This document shows, one piece after another, positions 1-9,247 of a stretch of DNA of 64,000 nt. Both the position numbers and the translations under genes were made by a program. The notes under the pieces are model-generated. The model did no database searches. It was given only the letters and a program-made list of their open reading frames with translations, and was not told the origin of the DNA. Source of the stretch: Akebia trifoliata (lineage: Eukaryota; Streptophyta; Magnoliopsida; Ranunculales; Lardizabalaceae); the NCBI GenBank assembly GCA_017979445.1, contig CM030719.1, forward strand, positions 23,365,996 to 23,429,995, in the 5' to 3' direction. How positions within the stretch are numbered: the first letter of the stretch is position 1; each line of letters starts with the position of its first letter.

Positions 1-1740
1 CTGAAAAACAATGGTATTATCGTCCACAAATCCTTGTAAATTCCATCAGCTTCCCACAAACATTGGAAGTAGGAAACTGCTTCTGGACAGCATCTCATTT
101 CTGCCCATTTACAGCTTCTGCGTTTGACACAACGGTTGCAATATTTCTAATTAATCAGCTTTTGGGTTTGATGGAAGTGAAACCAATGACAACATTTGTT
201 ACGGAATGCAAATTTGGACTCCAAAAGCATTTTTGAGCACCAAAACACAAGAAACACCATCCAAAAAAGTTCCCAAGACACTAACTTAACAAACCATTCT
301 ACCCAAGAAGATAACAATTCACAATGATTTGAAAGAATTTTATACCAATACAGACCACCCAAGAAGAGTCCCAACAGATTAATTGCAGTAAATAAGTTCA
401 GTAAGAGAAGACTCTGGACAATTGACCCAAACCCTAAACAGGGGAGATACATTGATCACCATTTTTTATATGTTAGAATGACACAAGATATATCATGGCT
501 ACTTAGAGCCAATATTGGCGGCCAAACATTTTCCAACAACAAAAAAACTCCTTGGCGAAATCCTACATTAGGAAGCAAAAGGTTTCAACTTGCAAGCTGC
601 GATTGATTCCAAGTTGAAGAATCATGGACCGTCATTTATTTGTACACCACTTTTGATGGGGTTAGAAGTTTCATAATAGAGATCATCCACACAAAAAAAT
701 CAGGTCAATCCAAAATTTCTAGCCCATATATTGAAAAATATTTAGCACAATGTTTGGCTCTCTTTAAGGCCTCTGAACGCTTCCCGTACATATGTTTCCT
801 AAAGAATAATTTGAAGAAATCTGATTTTATTGAGAATACTTGGATGAATATTACATGAACTCTAATAGGATATTTATAATTATTACATCAATCGAGATAA
901 GTAAACTAGCCTTACATAAATATAAATATTTTAGCTATTTATTGATTTTAAAATAAAATTTCCATCACTTTTATCTAAAAGAAACTCTTAATAAAGTAAA
1001 TTCCTTTAATATTAATAGTGCTAAAATAGAAGCAAGTGAGTCAAAACCTAAGTAACAAGATAATCTGTACTAAAAAAATAACTTAATGATATTGGAGGAA
1101 TTTTTTTCTAAATATCCTCATAAATATTTTATTTATTAATGCTCTCATCCCTCTTTGAATCTTTGAGATCAATGATTCAAATATAAAAATTGACAATTCA
1201 AATTATTAAGATCAATCTTTGGTCTAATCAATTAGATATGTACTATTTGAATTTGACATTTTCTAGGTGTGAGGGGGCAGAAGAAACATTTTCCTAACAA
1301 AACTCATTGTTAGTGCGCATTAAAATAGAGGGCCCACGGTAGGATCTATCGTAATTTTCCCTTAACCATATATTCAACAAGGGGCATGTGAAATGGGTCC
1401 CAGTGTTGGGTTGGGAGTCAAAGACAAAAAAAGACACGTTGTTATTCTTCTTCAAAAATGGTTTACAAAAAATGACGATCCACGATTTTTCAACTTGTAA
1501 ACATGGGGCTAGAAGTCATCCTCACCAAAAATCAGCCCATTCCAAAACTTCTAACTCATGTAAGACAAAAGTAATTGACAAAAATGTTGGCCAAAATGTT
1601 TGGTGCTGAAATAAAGTAGCGTCCTTGGCAATCTAAAGGCGTCTGTAAGAATATAAAGTCATTAAGTACTTCCTCGAAGGTCCCTTCTAATACGTGGCAC
1701 AAGGACTTTGTGGGACAATTAATAAGGGTATCACTTATTT
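1..1740. other. intergenic, AT-rich; no gene recognised
   Basis: I see no convincing coding region. A minus-strand open frame at 147-452 is hydrophobic but has no family motif I recognise. From about 860 to 1260 the DNA is AT-rich and simple. A T-run sits at 1750-1768, just before the receptor gene promoter. The only structured piece is the MITE relic listed separately at 1388-1615. Confidence 0.5.
1388..1615. mobile_element. relic of the hairpin MITE family (half copy)
   Basis: The stretch contains the family's core words 'tccacgatttttcaac', 'cctcaccaaaaatcagccca' and 'ccaaaacttctaac', in the same order as in the large foldback at 56167-57055. Only about half an element remains. Further copies lie at 14405-14840, 15238-15440 and 55683-55799. 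Assignment rests on shared sequence inside this window, not on a database. Confidence 0.65.
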
Positions 1741-1746
1741 TCTTGT

Positions 1747-2122
1747 CTGGTTTTTTTTTTTTTTTTTTGTTTTTTCCATCCAGTCACATTGTTCTCTCTT
1801 TCTTTCATGTATTTAATTGTAGTATAAATACTAGATGGTTTTTGATTGATATATAATCAAGAATCAAATAGAGGCACAGATGTAATTTATATATACAAAA
1901 CGAAGACCAGCACAACGATTCCAGCACGACTCTATAGTCTATGATCCTCTTTTCCACAAAATCATGGAAATAACATAACAGACAATTCTTCTCTGGTTTT
2001 TTTCTTCCATCGGTTCACATTGTTCTGTGTTTCTCTTCGTCTTTCATGCATTTGTCTTATAAATATTAGATGGTTTTTTATTGATATATAGTTAAGAATC
2101 AAATATAGTCTTTCAATCAATC
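1747..2122 (+). promoter_or_regulatory. duplicated promoter and leader of the LRR receptor-like gene
   Basis: Two direct copies of a module about 120 bp long occur at 1747-1870 and 1990-2108. Each has a pyrimidine-rich 'cacattgttct' stretch, then 'ctttcatg', a TATA box, 'tagatggtttttnattgata' and 'aagaatcaaata'. The TATA boxes (TATAAATA) are at 1823-1830 and 2058-2065. The second is 58 bp upstream of the start codon at 2123, so a short leader of about 30 nt is expected. The first copy could give a longer alternative leader. Confidence 0.6.
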
Positions 2123-4366
2123 ATGAAGACTACATTCTTCTTTCTTTTTCTGTCTTGTTCTTTTGTTCTTATAAGTATAATGGGAGAAGAGATATCAGTA
2201 GCACCAGTACCAGCATCACCAAAAACACAAAGACTAGTAGTACAAGAAGCAAAAGCATTGCTGCACTGGAAAAACAGTTTGATCTCTTATTCTCCTATTA
2301 TTACTTCTTCGTGGATATGGTCTGACCATCTCACCACTACTTGCAATTGGATTGGAATTCTATGCGACAATTACTTGGACAGCATCGTGGTGATAAACCT
2401 CTTCAATTCGAGTCTCAATGGCACTCTTCATCAATTCGATTTCTTGGTCTTTCCCAATCTCACCTCCCTAAACCTCACCTCTAATCACTTGTTTGGAGAA
2501 ATTCCAATTCAAGTTGGATCTCTTTCAAAACTCATTTCTCTTGATCTTGGTGATAACTATTTCACGGGTACGATCCCCTCTGAAATTGGAAATCTCTTAG
2601 AACTCCGTATTCTCCGCCTTGCCAACAATTCCCTAACAGGTACTCTTCATCAACTCAACTTCTCCTCGGCCTTCCCCAATCTCACCAACCTAACCCTCAG
2701 CGACAACCAATTGTATGGAGAAATCCCATCTCAAATTGGGTCTCTTTCAAAACTCATTTCTCTCGATCTTAGCGATAACCATATAACAGGCTGTATTCCA
2801 GTGGACCTCTTTACTAGTCTTAAGAACCTCCAATTCCTTTCCCTGAAAAATAATTCATTGGAAGGACCGATTCCATCAGAAATCAAGTATCTTACCAAAC
2901 TCCAAATCCTTTACCTGCAAAGGAACAAGCTCAATGGTAAGATACCCCACGAAATTGGCCTCCTCACTAACCTCACATCCCTTTCTTTATCTAATAACCC
3001 GTTTACTAGTGGGCCCATACCATCTTCGATAGGTAACCTTAGGAAGCTTGAGGCCCTATATCTCTGGAATACAAGCTTAAATTCCAGCATTCCCAATGAG
3101 CTTGGATCTTGCACCAACCTTTCTTATCTTGAACTGTCATTTAACAACCTCTCTGGTGAAATCCATCCATATTTTCTATCCAATTGGACCCAACTCCAGT
3201 CTTTGATCTTGTCTAATAATAGATTATCAGGGCACATACCAACTGAGATTGGAATGCTATTCATTTTACAATATTTGGATTTGTCCACAAACAATCTAAG
3301 TGGGCAAATACCAAAGGAACTTGGCAATTGCAATGGGCTAGAATTCTTGAAACTCAGTCATAATGAATTAATTGGAGAAATTCCTGAAACTATTTGCAAT
3401 TTGAGTAATCTTGAAACCCTTCAAGGTTCTCAAAATCAATTTGAAGGACTTGTGCCAAGATGTTTAGGTAGTTGCATAAACCTAACAGTTCTGGACCTCG
3501 GAAGCAACAAGTTATTTGATACATTTCCATTTTGGATGGAGACATTGCCTTTGTTGCAGGTCCTTGTATTGAGATCCAACAAATTCTATGGTCCCATTGA
3601 ACATTCTCAAACCAATCATGGTTTTCAAATGTTGCATGTTATAGATCTTTCTTCCAATGGATTTACGGGATCTTTGCCCACAAAATATTTCCAAAGTTGG
3701 AAGGCGATGATGATGGTGGTTGATGAGTCTCAGGCAAAATATATTGGAGATTACTATAAAATCTCAGTGATACTTGCAATCAAAGGATGTGATAGGGTAC
3801 AAGATAAGATCTTGACCATCTTCATGTTAATTGATTTCTCTAAAAATCAATTCCAAGGTGGAATTCCCGAAGTGATAGGGGACCTCAAATCTCTTATTCT
3901 GTTGAATTTCTCTCATAATAACCTCACTGGTCACATCCCATCATCGGTTGGGAATTTAGCACAACTGGAGTCATTGGATCTCTCGCAAAACAAGCTATCT
4001 GGAGAGATTCCTCAGCAATTAATTCGCCTTACATTCCTTGCAGTAATGAATCTCGGGCATAATCAACTTGTGGGAAGCATACCACAAGGCAAACAATTTG
4101 ATACATTTTCAAATACTTCTTATGAAGATAATGTGGGATTATGTGGGCCTCCACTATCAAGGCAATGCAAAGACACACATGCGATTTCTCCACCAACAGC
4201 ATTCCAACAACATGTGGTTTCAATGTCCACAAGTGACTTTGATTGGAAATCTATGATGATTGGATTTGGATGTGGGATGGTAATTGGTGTTTCAATCGGA
4301 TATATTACTTTCTGGAAGGAAAATGGATGGCTCACAAGGATTTTTGAAAGGAAACGACACAATTGA
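2123..4366 (+). CDS. LRR receptor-like protein (RLP), no kinase domain
   Basis: This is an intact single-exon gene of 747 aa encoding a probable plasma-membrane receptor. Residues 1-20 are a signal peptide. An LRRNT cap follows at about 45-90, with the Cys pair in TTCNWIGILC. About 20 plant-type LxxLxLxxNxLxGxIP repeats run to about residue 660. They are interrupted near 530-570 by a short non-LRR island. The C-terminal cap is GLCGPPLSRQC (about 675). The single membrane helix is at 711-731 and the basic tail is 16 residues. The helix has overlapping GxxxG motifs (GMVIG, GVSIG). In known RLPs such motifs pair with the adaptor kinase SOBIR1, so partnership with SOBIR1 is inferred. The N-terminal third resembles kinase-bearing MIK2-type LRR receptors, while the C-terminal part is typical of RLPs, so it may be a chimera. 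Three repeats near 100-150 are duplicated near 173-225. The ligand is unknown. Confidence 0.93.
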   Translation: MKTTFFFLFLSCSFVLISIMGEEISVAPVPASPKTQRLVVQEAKALLHWKNSLISYSPIITSSWIWSDHLTTTCNWIGILCDNYLDSIVVINLFNSSLNGTLHQFDFLVFPNLTSLNLTSNHLFGEIPIQVGSLSKLISLDLGDNYFTGTIPSEIGNLLELRILRLANNSLTGTLHQLNFSSAFPNLTNLTLSDNQLYGEIPSQIGSLSKLISLDLSDNHITGCIPVDLFTSLKNLQFLSLKNNSLEGPIPSEIKYLTKLQILYLQRNKLNGKIPHEIGLLTNLTSLSLSNNPFTSGPIPSSIGNLRKLEALYLWNTSLNSSIPNELGSCTNLSYLELSFNNLSGEIHPYFLSNWTQLQSLILSNNRLSGHIPTEIGMLFILQYLDLSTNNLSGQIPKELGNCNGLEFLKLSHNELIGEIPETICNLSNLETLQGSQNQFEGLVPRCLGSCINLTVLDLGSNKLFDTFPFWMETLPLLQVLVLRSNKFYGPIEHSQTNHGFQMLHVIDLSSNGFTGSLPTKYFQSWKAMMMVVDESQAKYIGDYYKISVILAIKGCDRVQDKILTIFMLIDFSKNQFQGGIPEVIGDLKSLILLNFSHNNLTGHIPSSVGNLAQLESLDLSQNKLSGEIPQQLIRLTFLAVMNLGHNQLVGSIPQGKQFDTFSNTSYEDNVGLCGPPLSRQCKDTHAISPPTAFQQHVVSMSTSDFDWKSMMIGFGCGMVIGVSIGYITFWKENGWLTRIFERKRHN

Positions 4367-5844
4367 GGCGAAAGGTTGAAGAGAATACGTAGACTCCAGT
4401 GAAATGGAAGAGGAAGAAATGTAATAAAAAGACCAGCTTTTGTTCAATTTAACATTGTCAGCAAGGTTTATTGGAAAATTTTCATAAGATGTTGTAGTTG
4501 GTAACATTTGTTAATAAAGCAAGTTCTCTCTTTGCTTCTAATCTAATATTACCCACCAAAAGAATATATATATCTATATCTGTGTGTGTATATATATATA
4601 TGTATATAGAAAACCATGGCATGAGCTTGACTAGAAGATCTTATTATGAACTTTGACTCTGTAAATATTGGGTGGTAAGAAACTTTTAAGATGTATTGTA
4701 GTATAATCTAGTCAAGGATATCGAAAACCATATCGTGTACAACTCACATCTCGTACATGTAGACTTCATTGATCAAGACTCATTGTTTCAAGTGTTAAGA
4801 GTGTTCTAACTCAAGTTCTGTTGTTTCTTTGATTAAGGGTTTTAAGCCAATCCCATCGAGAGCAATTGAGTTGCAAAGACAATTTGAGTGCTTATCTCAT
4901 ACATCATTTTTTTTATCAACAAGTCGGGGCAATTGAGGGCCCCTCATTTTTATTTACTGAGAGAAACCGATAGTGTTTGGTGTCCCTTATGCTAAACCAT
5001 GATGGTGTTTTAAGAAATAGTATAGTGGGGCGAGAGCTGAGAAGGTATTTAAAGAGAGTGATTTTAGTAACTGGGTTGTTAATTTATCGCCCAAAAGTTA
5101 CGTGGTATTTAGAAAGAAGTCCCTACGGTAGATGGGGTGATTTTTGGTTTGTAAGATTATTAATGCCTATGCAAAGGACCTAGAAACCGACTCGTCACTT
5201 GTAGCTCAAATTTTCCAATTTCCTAAGTACTAAAGCTTGATATAGGCTACATTATACAATGTCTAAACTGTACAAAAAATTAACTAGTATGAGATGCAGA
5301 TCATGTTAATTAAAAGAATATACTAATTTTTCCTAGTAAATCTTATAATTTTCCATCAAGATTATTACAAAACCGGGCATGCTTGTCATATTTACATTAC
5401 AATTTAGGGGGAATATACGTGTTAATGTCTGATTTGAATACCATAATTAATCAAGTTATTTTTGTAATTTGCAAGGAGAAAGGATAGATGCATTCTCCCA
5501 CACTTTTTCAGGTAAACCATTCTTTCCTTTGGTTTTCTTACCATTTGCGGCAGATTTTAAGCTCCAAGTGTGTCCCTTAAAATTAAAAATCTTTCTAAAT
5601 ATCACTATCAAGTATCTAATCTATCTGGTAAACATTTGTTTAGGCTTTCCGGGCACACTTATATAGAAATCCAAATTTTGAAATAACTAAGGTTGTAGAG
5701 TAAACTGTTTCTGGATTCTGACAGTGAGATCAAAATGTTCTTAGTCAAAAAAGAAACATGACCTCCCACTTTTACTTTCATTATCATAACTATATATATT
5801 ATTACTATTTGATAAGAAAGTCTATGAAAGAAATCTGAGACATA
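4367..5844. other. intergenic between receptor gene and BARD1 relic
   Basis: It holds the 3' UTR of the receptor gene and a TA/TG microsatellite at about 4564-4608. A patch at 5180-5240 ('cgactcgtcactt...') recurs at 10955-11020, so it is a dispersed repeat. I searched the minus strand for the missing second half of the BARD1 extended PHD finger and for BRCT domains and found neither. Confidence 0.6.
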
Positions 5845-8371
5845 TCACTCAATGCATTTTCTGTGGACATGCAGAACATTGGGTCGGGTTAACACATCTT
5901 CAACTACCGGCTTTCCATTTTCATAATGCAACATTGGTCCAGAAGCCTAGAAGTTCCCATCAAAAGCATAAAAATGATGAAAAGGATATCAAAAGAAGAC
6001 ATGAGCCACTAGCCAAACATTGCATAATACATGGATGAAATGTTCTATTGTCAGAAATGCAAATTCTAGGTCTCACCCAAATGCAATAATTTTTAATAAC
6101 TGTAGTAAGATATATGAAAATGCTTGCAAGTTAAGTAACAAATTATCACCCCAGACAGTCTAGAGGACTGGCAAAATGCACATACGGCAACTGGATTTGC
6201 ATCAAAACAGTCTGAAGTACTGGATGGTCGTGCACCAAAATGACGTCTACGGGGCTTAGCTCCAAATTTAGACATTGGTATATTTTCAGAATCCAAACAT
6301 GTGGAGTGAGCATTAATGCCACTATTTATAGCCTTGTCTTGAAGCCCATAGTCCAACTTTTTTCTCTTTGCTTTTCTGAGATGCTCCTCTTTGATTTGGA
6401 GGATAGGTGTTCTATAAATCTCTGTATTTGTAGCATTTTCCACTTCCTTCATGATTGTGCCATTTGGTAGCAATCTCTTGACACTCTGCATAGATATTTA
6501 GATCCATTCCAGTATCACAAATTGAAAGGCCGACAGGAAATTGGAAATAAATGTTGGCAAAGCACAACAAGATATATGCTAATTAAGATTTTTTGGACGT
6601 GCAAAGGCACTATCTTTCTTCTTTTGAATCCATCTTATCAAAGGTAAAAAGTAAGTGCTTTAAAAATAAGAACACAAGGATGAAAAATCAAGTTAGCCAT
6701 ACAAAACAGGCACATTTTCTAGTAGAATTTTTCTGCAAAACCCATTAATGCCAAGTTTCCAAACAAATCATAAGAAAAAATATCCAATGGGTAGCCTTAT
6801 AAAAGAAAAATGCGAGAGAAACAATGAGCATCTTTAAGCAATAAAAATTTCCAAGCATAAAAAATGTTAAAGAAGGAATGTGGAAAAATTAACAAAGGTA
6901 ATTAAGCAAATGGCAACAGTGGGGAAGACAAAAGTGATGCTCAACATGGAGAAACTCATCATATGATAAATAGGAAGTCTAAGAAACATCAAATTACAAA
7001 AGTACAATAGAACATGAAGATAGATAAGACCAACAACATTTTCCACTCAAAGTTTTATTTAAATATTGACTACATTAAACAATGCCTTGGTGTTATTGAT
7101 AGTTTCATACTCTTCAGAATGCTTTTCTTCCGTAATTTACATCTTGTGCATGAGATTGAATGTGCACAATTATGCTTTATAGTGAGTTATTGTTCTTCTC
7201 TCTCGATAATGTAAAAAATTATACAAAAGTATGGAGGTCAAAGTTTCAATTAGACCACCAAATTGGTGTCTAATAGCATCCAGTATTTATATATAAAAAA
7301 AGCCTTATTTCCCAGCAAGGACAAACCATAATGAACTTAAATCTATGTGGTCAAATTATAATGAGAAGACTTAGAAGGTTTTACAACCACAAAGTTCTCA
7401 CAAGAAATATACTACCTATGAACAAGTCAAAACATTAGGTGCATCGCAAACATAGAACAAATTTTCAATACAAAAAATGTCACAATTAGAACATAAACGC
7501 ACATGTTCACCGCTACGACCACTTACGTCGTCATCCAAATCCTTAGCTTCACCAAAGGATGGAGGGCTATCAAGTGATGTTTGCGTCACTTGATTCAATT
7601 CTATTCCGTGATTTTGAACCTCATTGTGATGTTTATCTTTTGACCAAAGAAACGATGATGATGGTGGAATTTGTTCACCAACTAAACCTTCTTTGCTTCC
7701 CATTTTCCCAAATTCTCTTACCTCTCCACTCTCTCTTGGCATACAAGATCTCATGGGGCTTTCAAGTTCTGATGGACAAGGAGAAAACTCGTTTATTTCT
7801 AGTCGCCCCAATCATTTCATTGCTTAATTTATCATCCTTATCCACCTTTTCCGAAGCCAAGCATTGGTTTGAAGCTTTTGTTTTTCTCAGATCTACAAAA
7901 ATGATTACAACAAGAAAGAGGGAACCAAATCACCAATGTAACTCAAATTTACAGTAATTCGTAAAGGAAAACTTCCACAGAAGAGCAGAAAAAGGAGAAT
8001 ACCAAGAAGATCAGCTTGAGAGACCTGCTGAGAGAGATTTGCAGAAAAAGCGGCATCCATACTTTTGTAGATGCTCACCATATTTTCCATGTGAGGAGCT
8101 GATCTTAAATCTACAAAACCCAAAACTCAAATTACTTGATAAACTTATATACAATTTGGAAGTAATGTGATCAAGTTTGAGATTAAATCCACCTCGATTG
8201 ACATAAGATGATTTACAGATTGGACAATCTGATGCGAACTCCTTTGAGTCCGGAATGCATGAACTGCATACAATTTCAAAGACCCAAATCAAATTAAAAC
8301 ACCTAGGAACATAACATCAAATTGGTTATTGTGTTTTACTTGGTTCTTGTATTTTCTTGGTTTTGATAAAT

Positions 8372-8372
<1 letters not shown>

Positions 8373-8405
<33 letters not shown>
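8373..8405. repeat. (GA)n microsatellite
   Basis: A near-perfect GA run of about 33 bp lies in intron 2 of the BARD1 relic. It is probably length-polymorphic. Confidence 0.9.
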
Positions 8406-8408
<3 letters not shown>

Positions 8409-8654
8409 ATATAAATGAGAGAGACGAAAAACAGAAAATTGGAAAAAAAATTATATTATTTTATATATAAATGATTTGTTTTTGTATTTTGAGTGAGAAT
8501 TCAATTTGAAAATTACCATCATTATGCATGTTTTTTGGTTAACAATTTATTATAATTACAGAAGGGTAATATTGTCAAAATGATCATTATGTTTTAAAAT
8601 TCTGTTTGTAACCAGAAGCTCTTATAAATTATAAACAAACAACTTTTCCAGAAC

Positions 8655-8722
8655 AAGATTCCAGATTTCAGATTTCAGACTTCAGACTTCAGATTTCAGA
8701 CTTCAGACTTCAGACTTCAGAA
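8655..8722. repeat. 7-bp minisatellite (ttcagac/ttcagat)
   Basis: About nine tandem copies of ttcagac or ttcagat lie in intron 2 of the BARD1 relic. The same intron holds four dispersed copies of 'gaccaagatcaaattaaaac'-like text, near 8280, 8760, 8855 and 8945. This points to local duplication. Confidence 0.85.
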
Positions 8723-9247
8723 GTGTTACCAAACATACCCTGAGATTGAACATTTTCAATGACCAAGATCAAATTAAAACACAAAGAAACGTCACATCAA
8801 ACTAATCACCAAAATAAAATAAAAAAATACGCAAATTTAGAACAAGCAATTTCAATGACTCATATCAAATTAAAACACACCGACTACCCACTTTAAAAAA
8901 TAAATAAATAACAAACTGAGATCGGAAAATTTCAAAGACACACCCAGATTAAATTAAAACACAAAGAAGTATAACATCGACGACCCACTAAAAAATAAAT
9001 ATATATATATAATACCTGCAGAATATATGATGGCATGGAAGCAACATTGGTCGATTGAGCAGGTTCAGGCTGCAACAGCAATAACAAGGATGAAACAGAG
9101 TATCAAAAAAATGAACTAAACTATGGAAACCCTACATTCAATCAAAGAAGTTGAAAGAAACGAACCATAAGGGGGCTCCAAACCCATTTTCTGCAAATGG
9201 AGGACCCAAAGATTGATGAATCGAGTCTGTCTTGCTGACTCCGCCAT

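Larger units (their letters stand above)
5845..9247 (-). pseudogene. BARD1: BARD1-like (BRCA1-associated RING protein) pseudogene, 3' truncated
   Basis: Plant BARD1 pairs with BRCA1 in DNA repair. Exon remnants, in transcript order, are 9247-9166, 9069-9016, 8263-8193, 8110-8003, 7892-7527, 6485-6150 and 5946 to about 5847. Joined, they show a RING (LLPCHHIFC, SSCIP, DCPIC), then RDLRSAPHMENMVSIY, and later the start of the extended PHD finger (VAVCAFCQSS, GPMLHYENGKPV). Several lesions are visible. Exon 1 lacks a net 7 nt where the first RING CxxC should be, so exon 2 opens with a stop. Exon 5 carries a frameshift near 7812. Exon 7 ends in TGA where a Trp codon and GT splice donor are expected (5845-5850). 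The rest of the PHD finger and both BRCT domains are absent. Other splice sites and phases are still good, so decay looks recent. A functional short isoform is unlikely. Confidence 0.85.

Noticed and set aside
640..858. 72-codon plus-strand frame
   Set aside because: Low-complexity AT-rich reading with no motif, and no promoter or splice evidence.
4921..4945. BARD1 exon continuing downstream (minus strand reading close to WAPQ)
   Set aside because: Only about four residues agree and the frame does not continue into the expected PHD residues. Chance match.
7559..7957. 132-codon plus-strand frame
   Set aside because: Antisense to exon 5 of the BARD1 relic.
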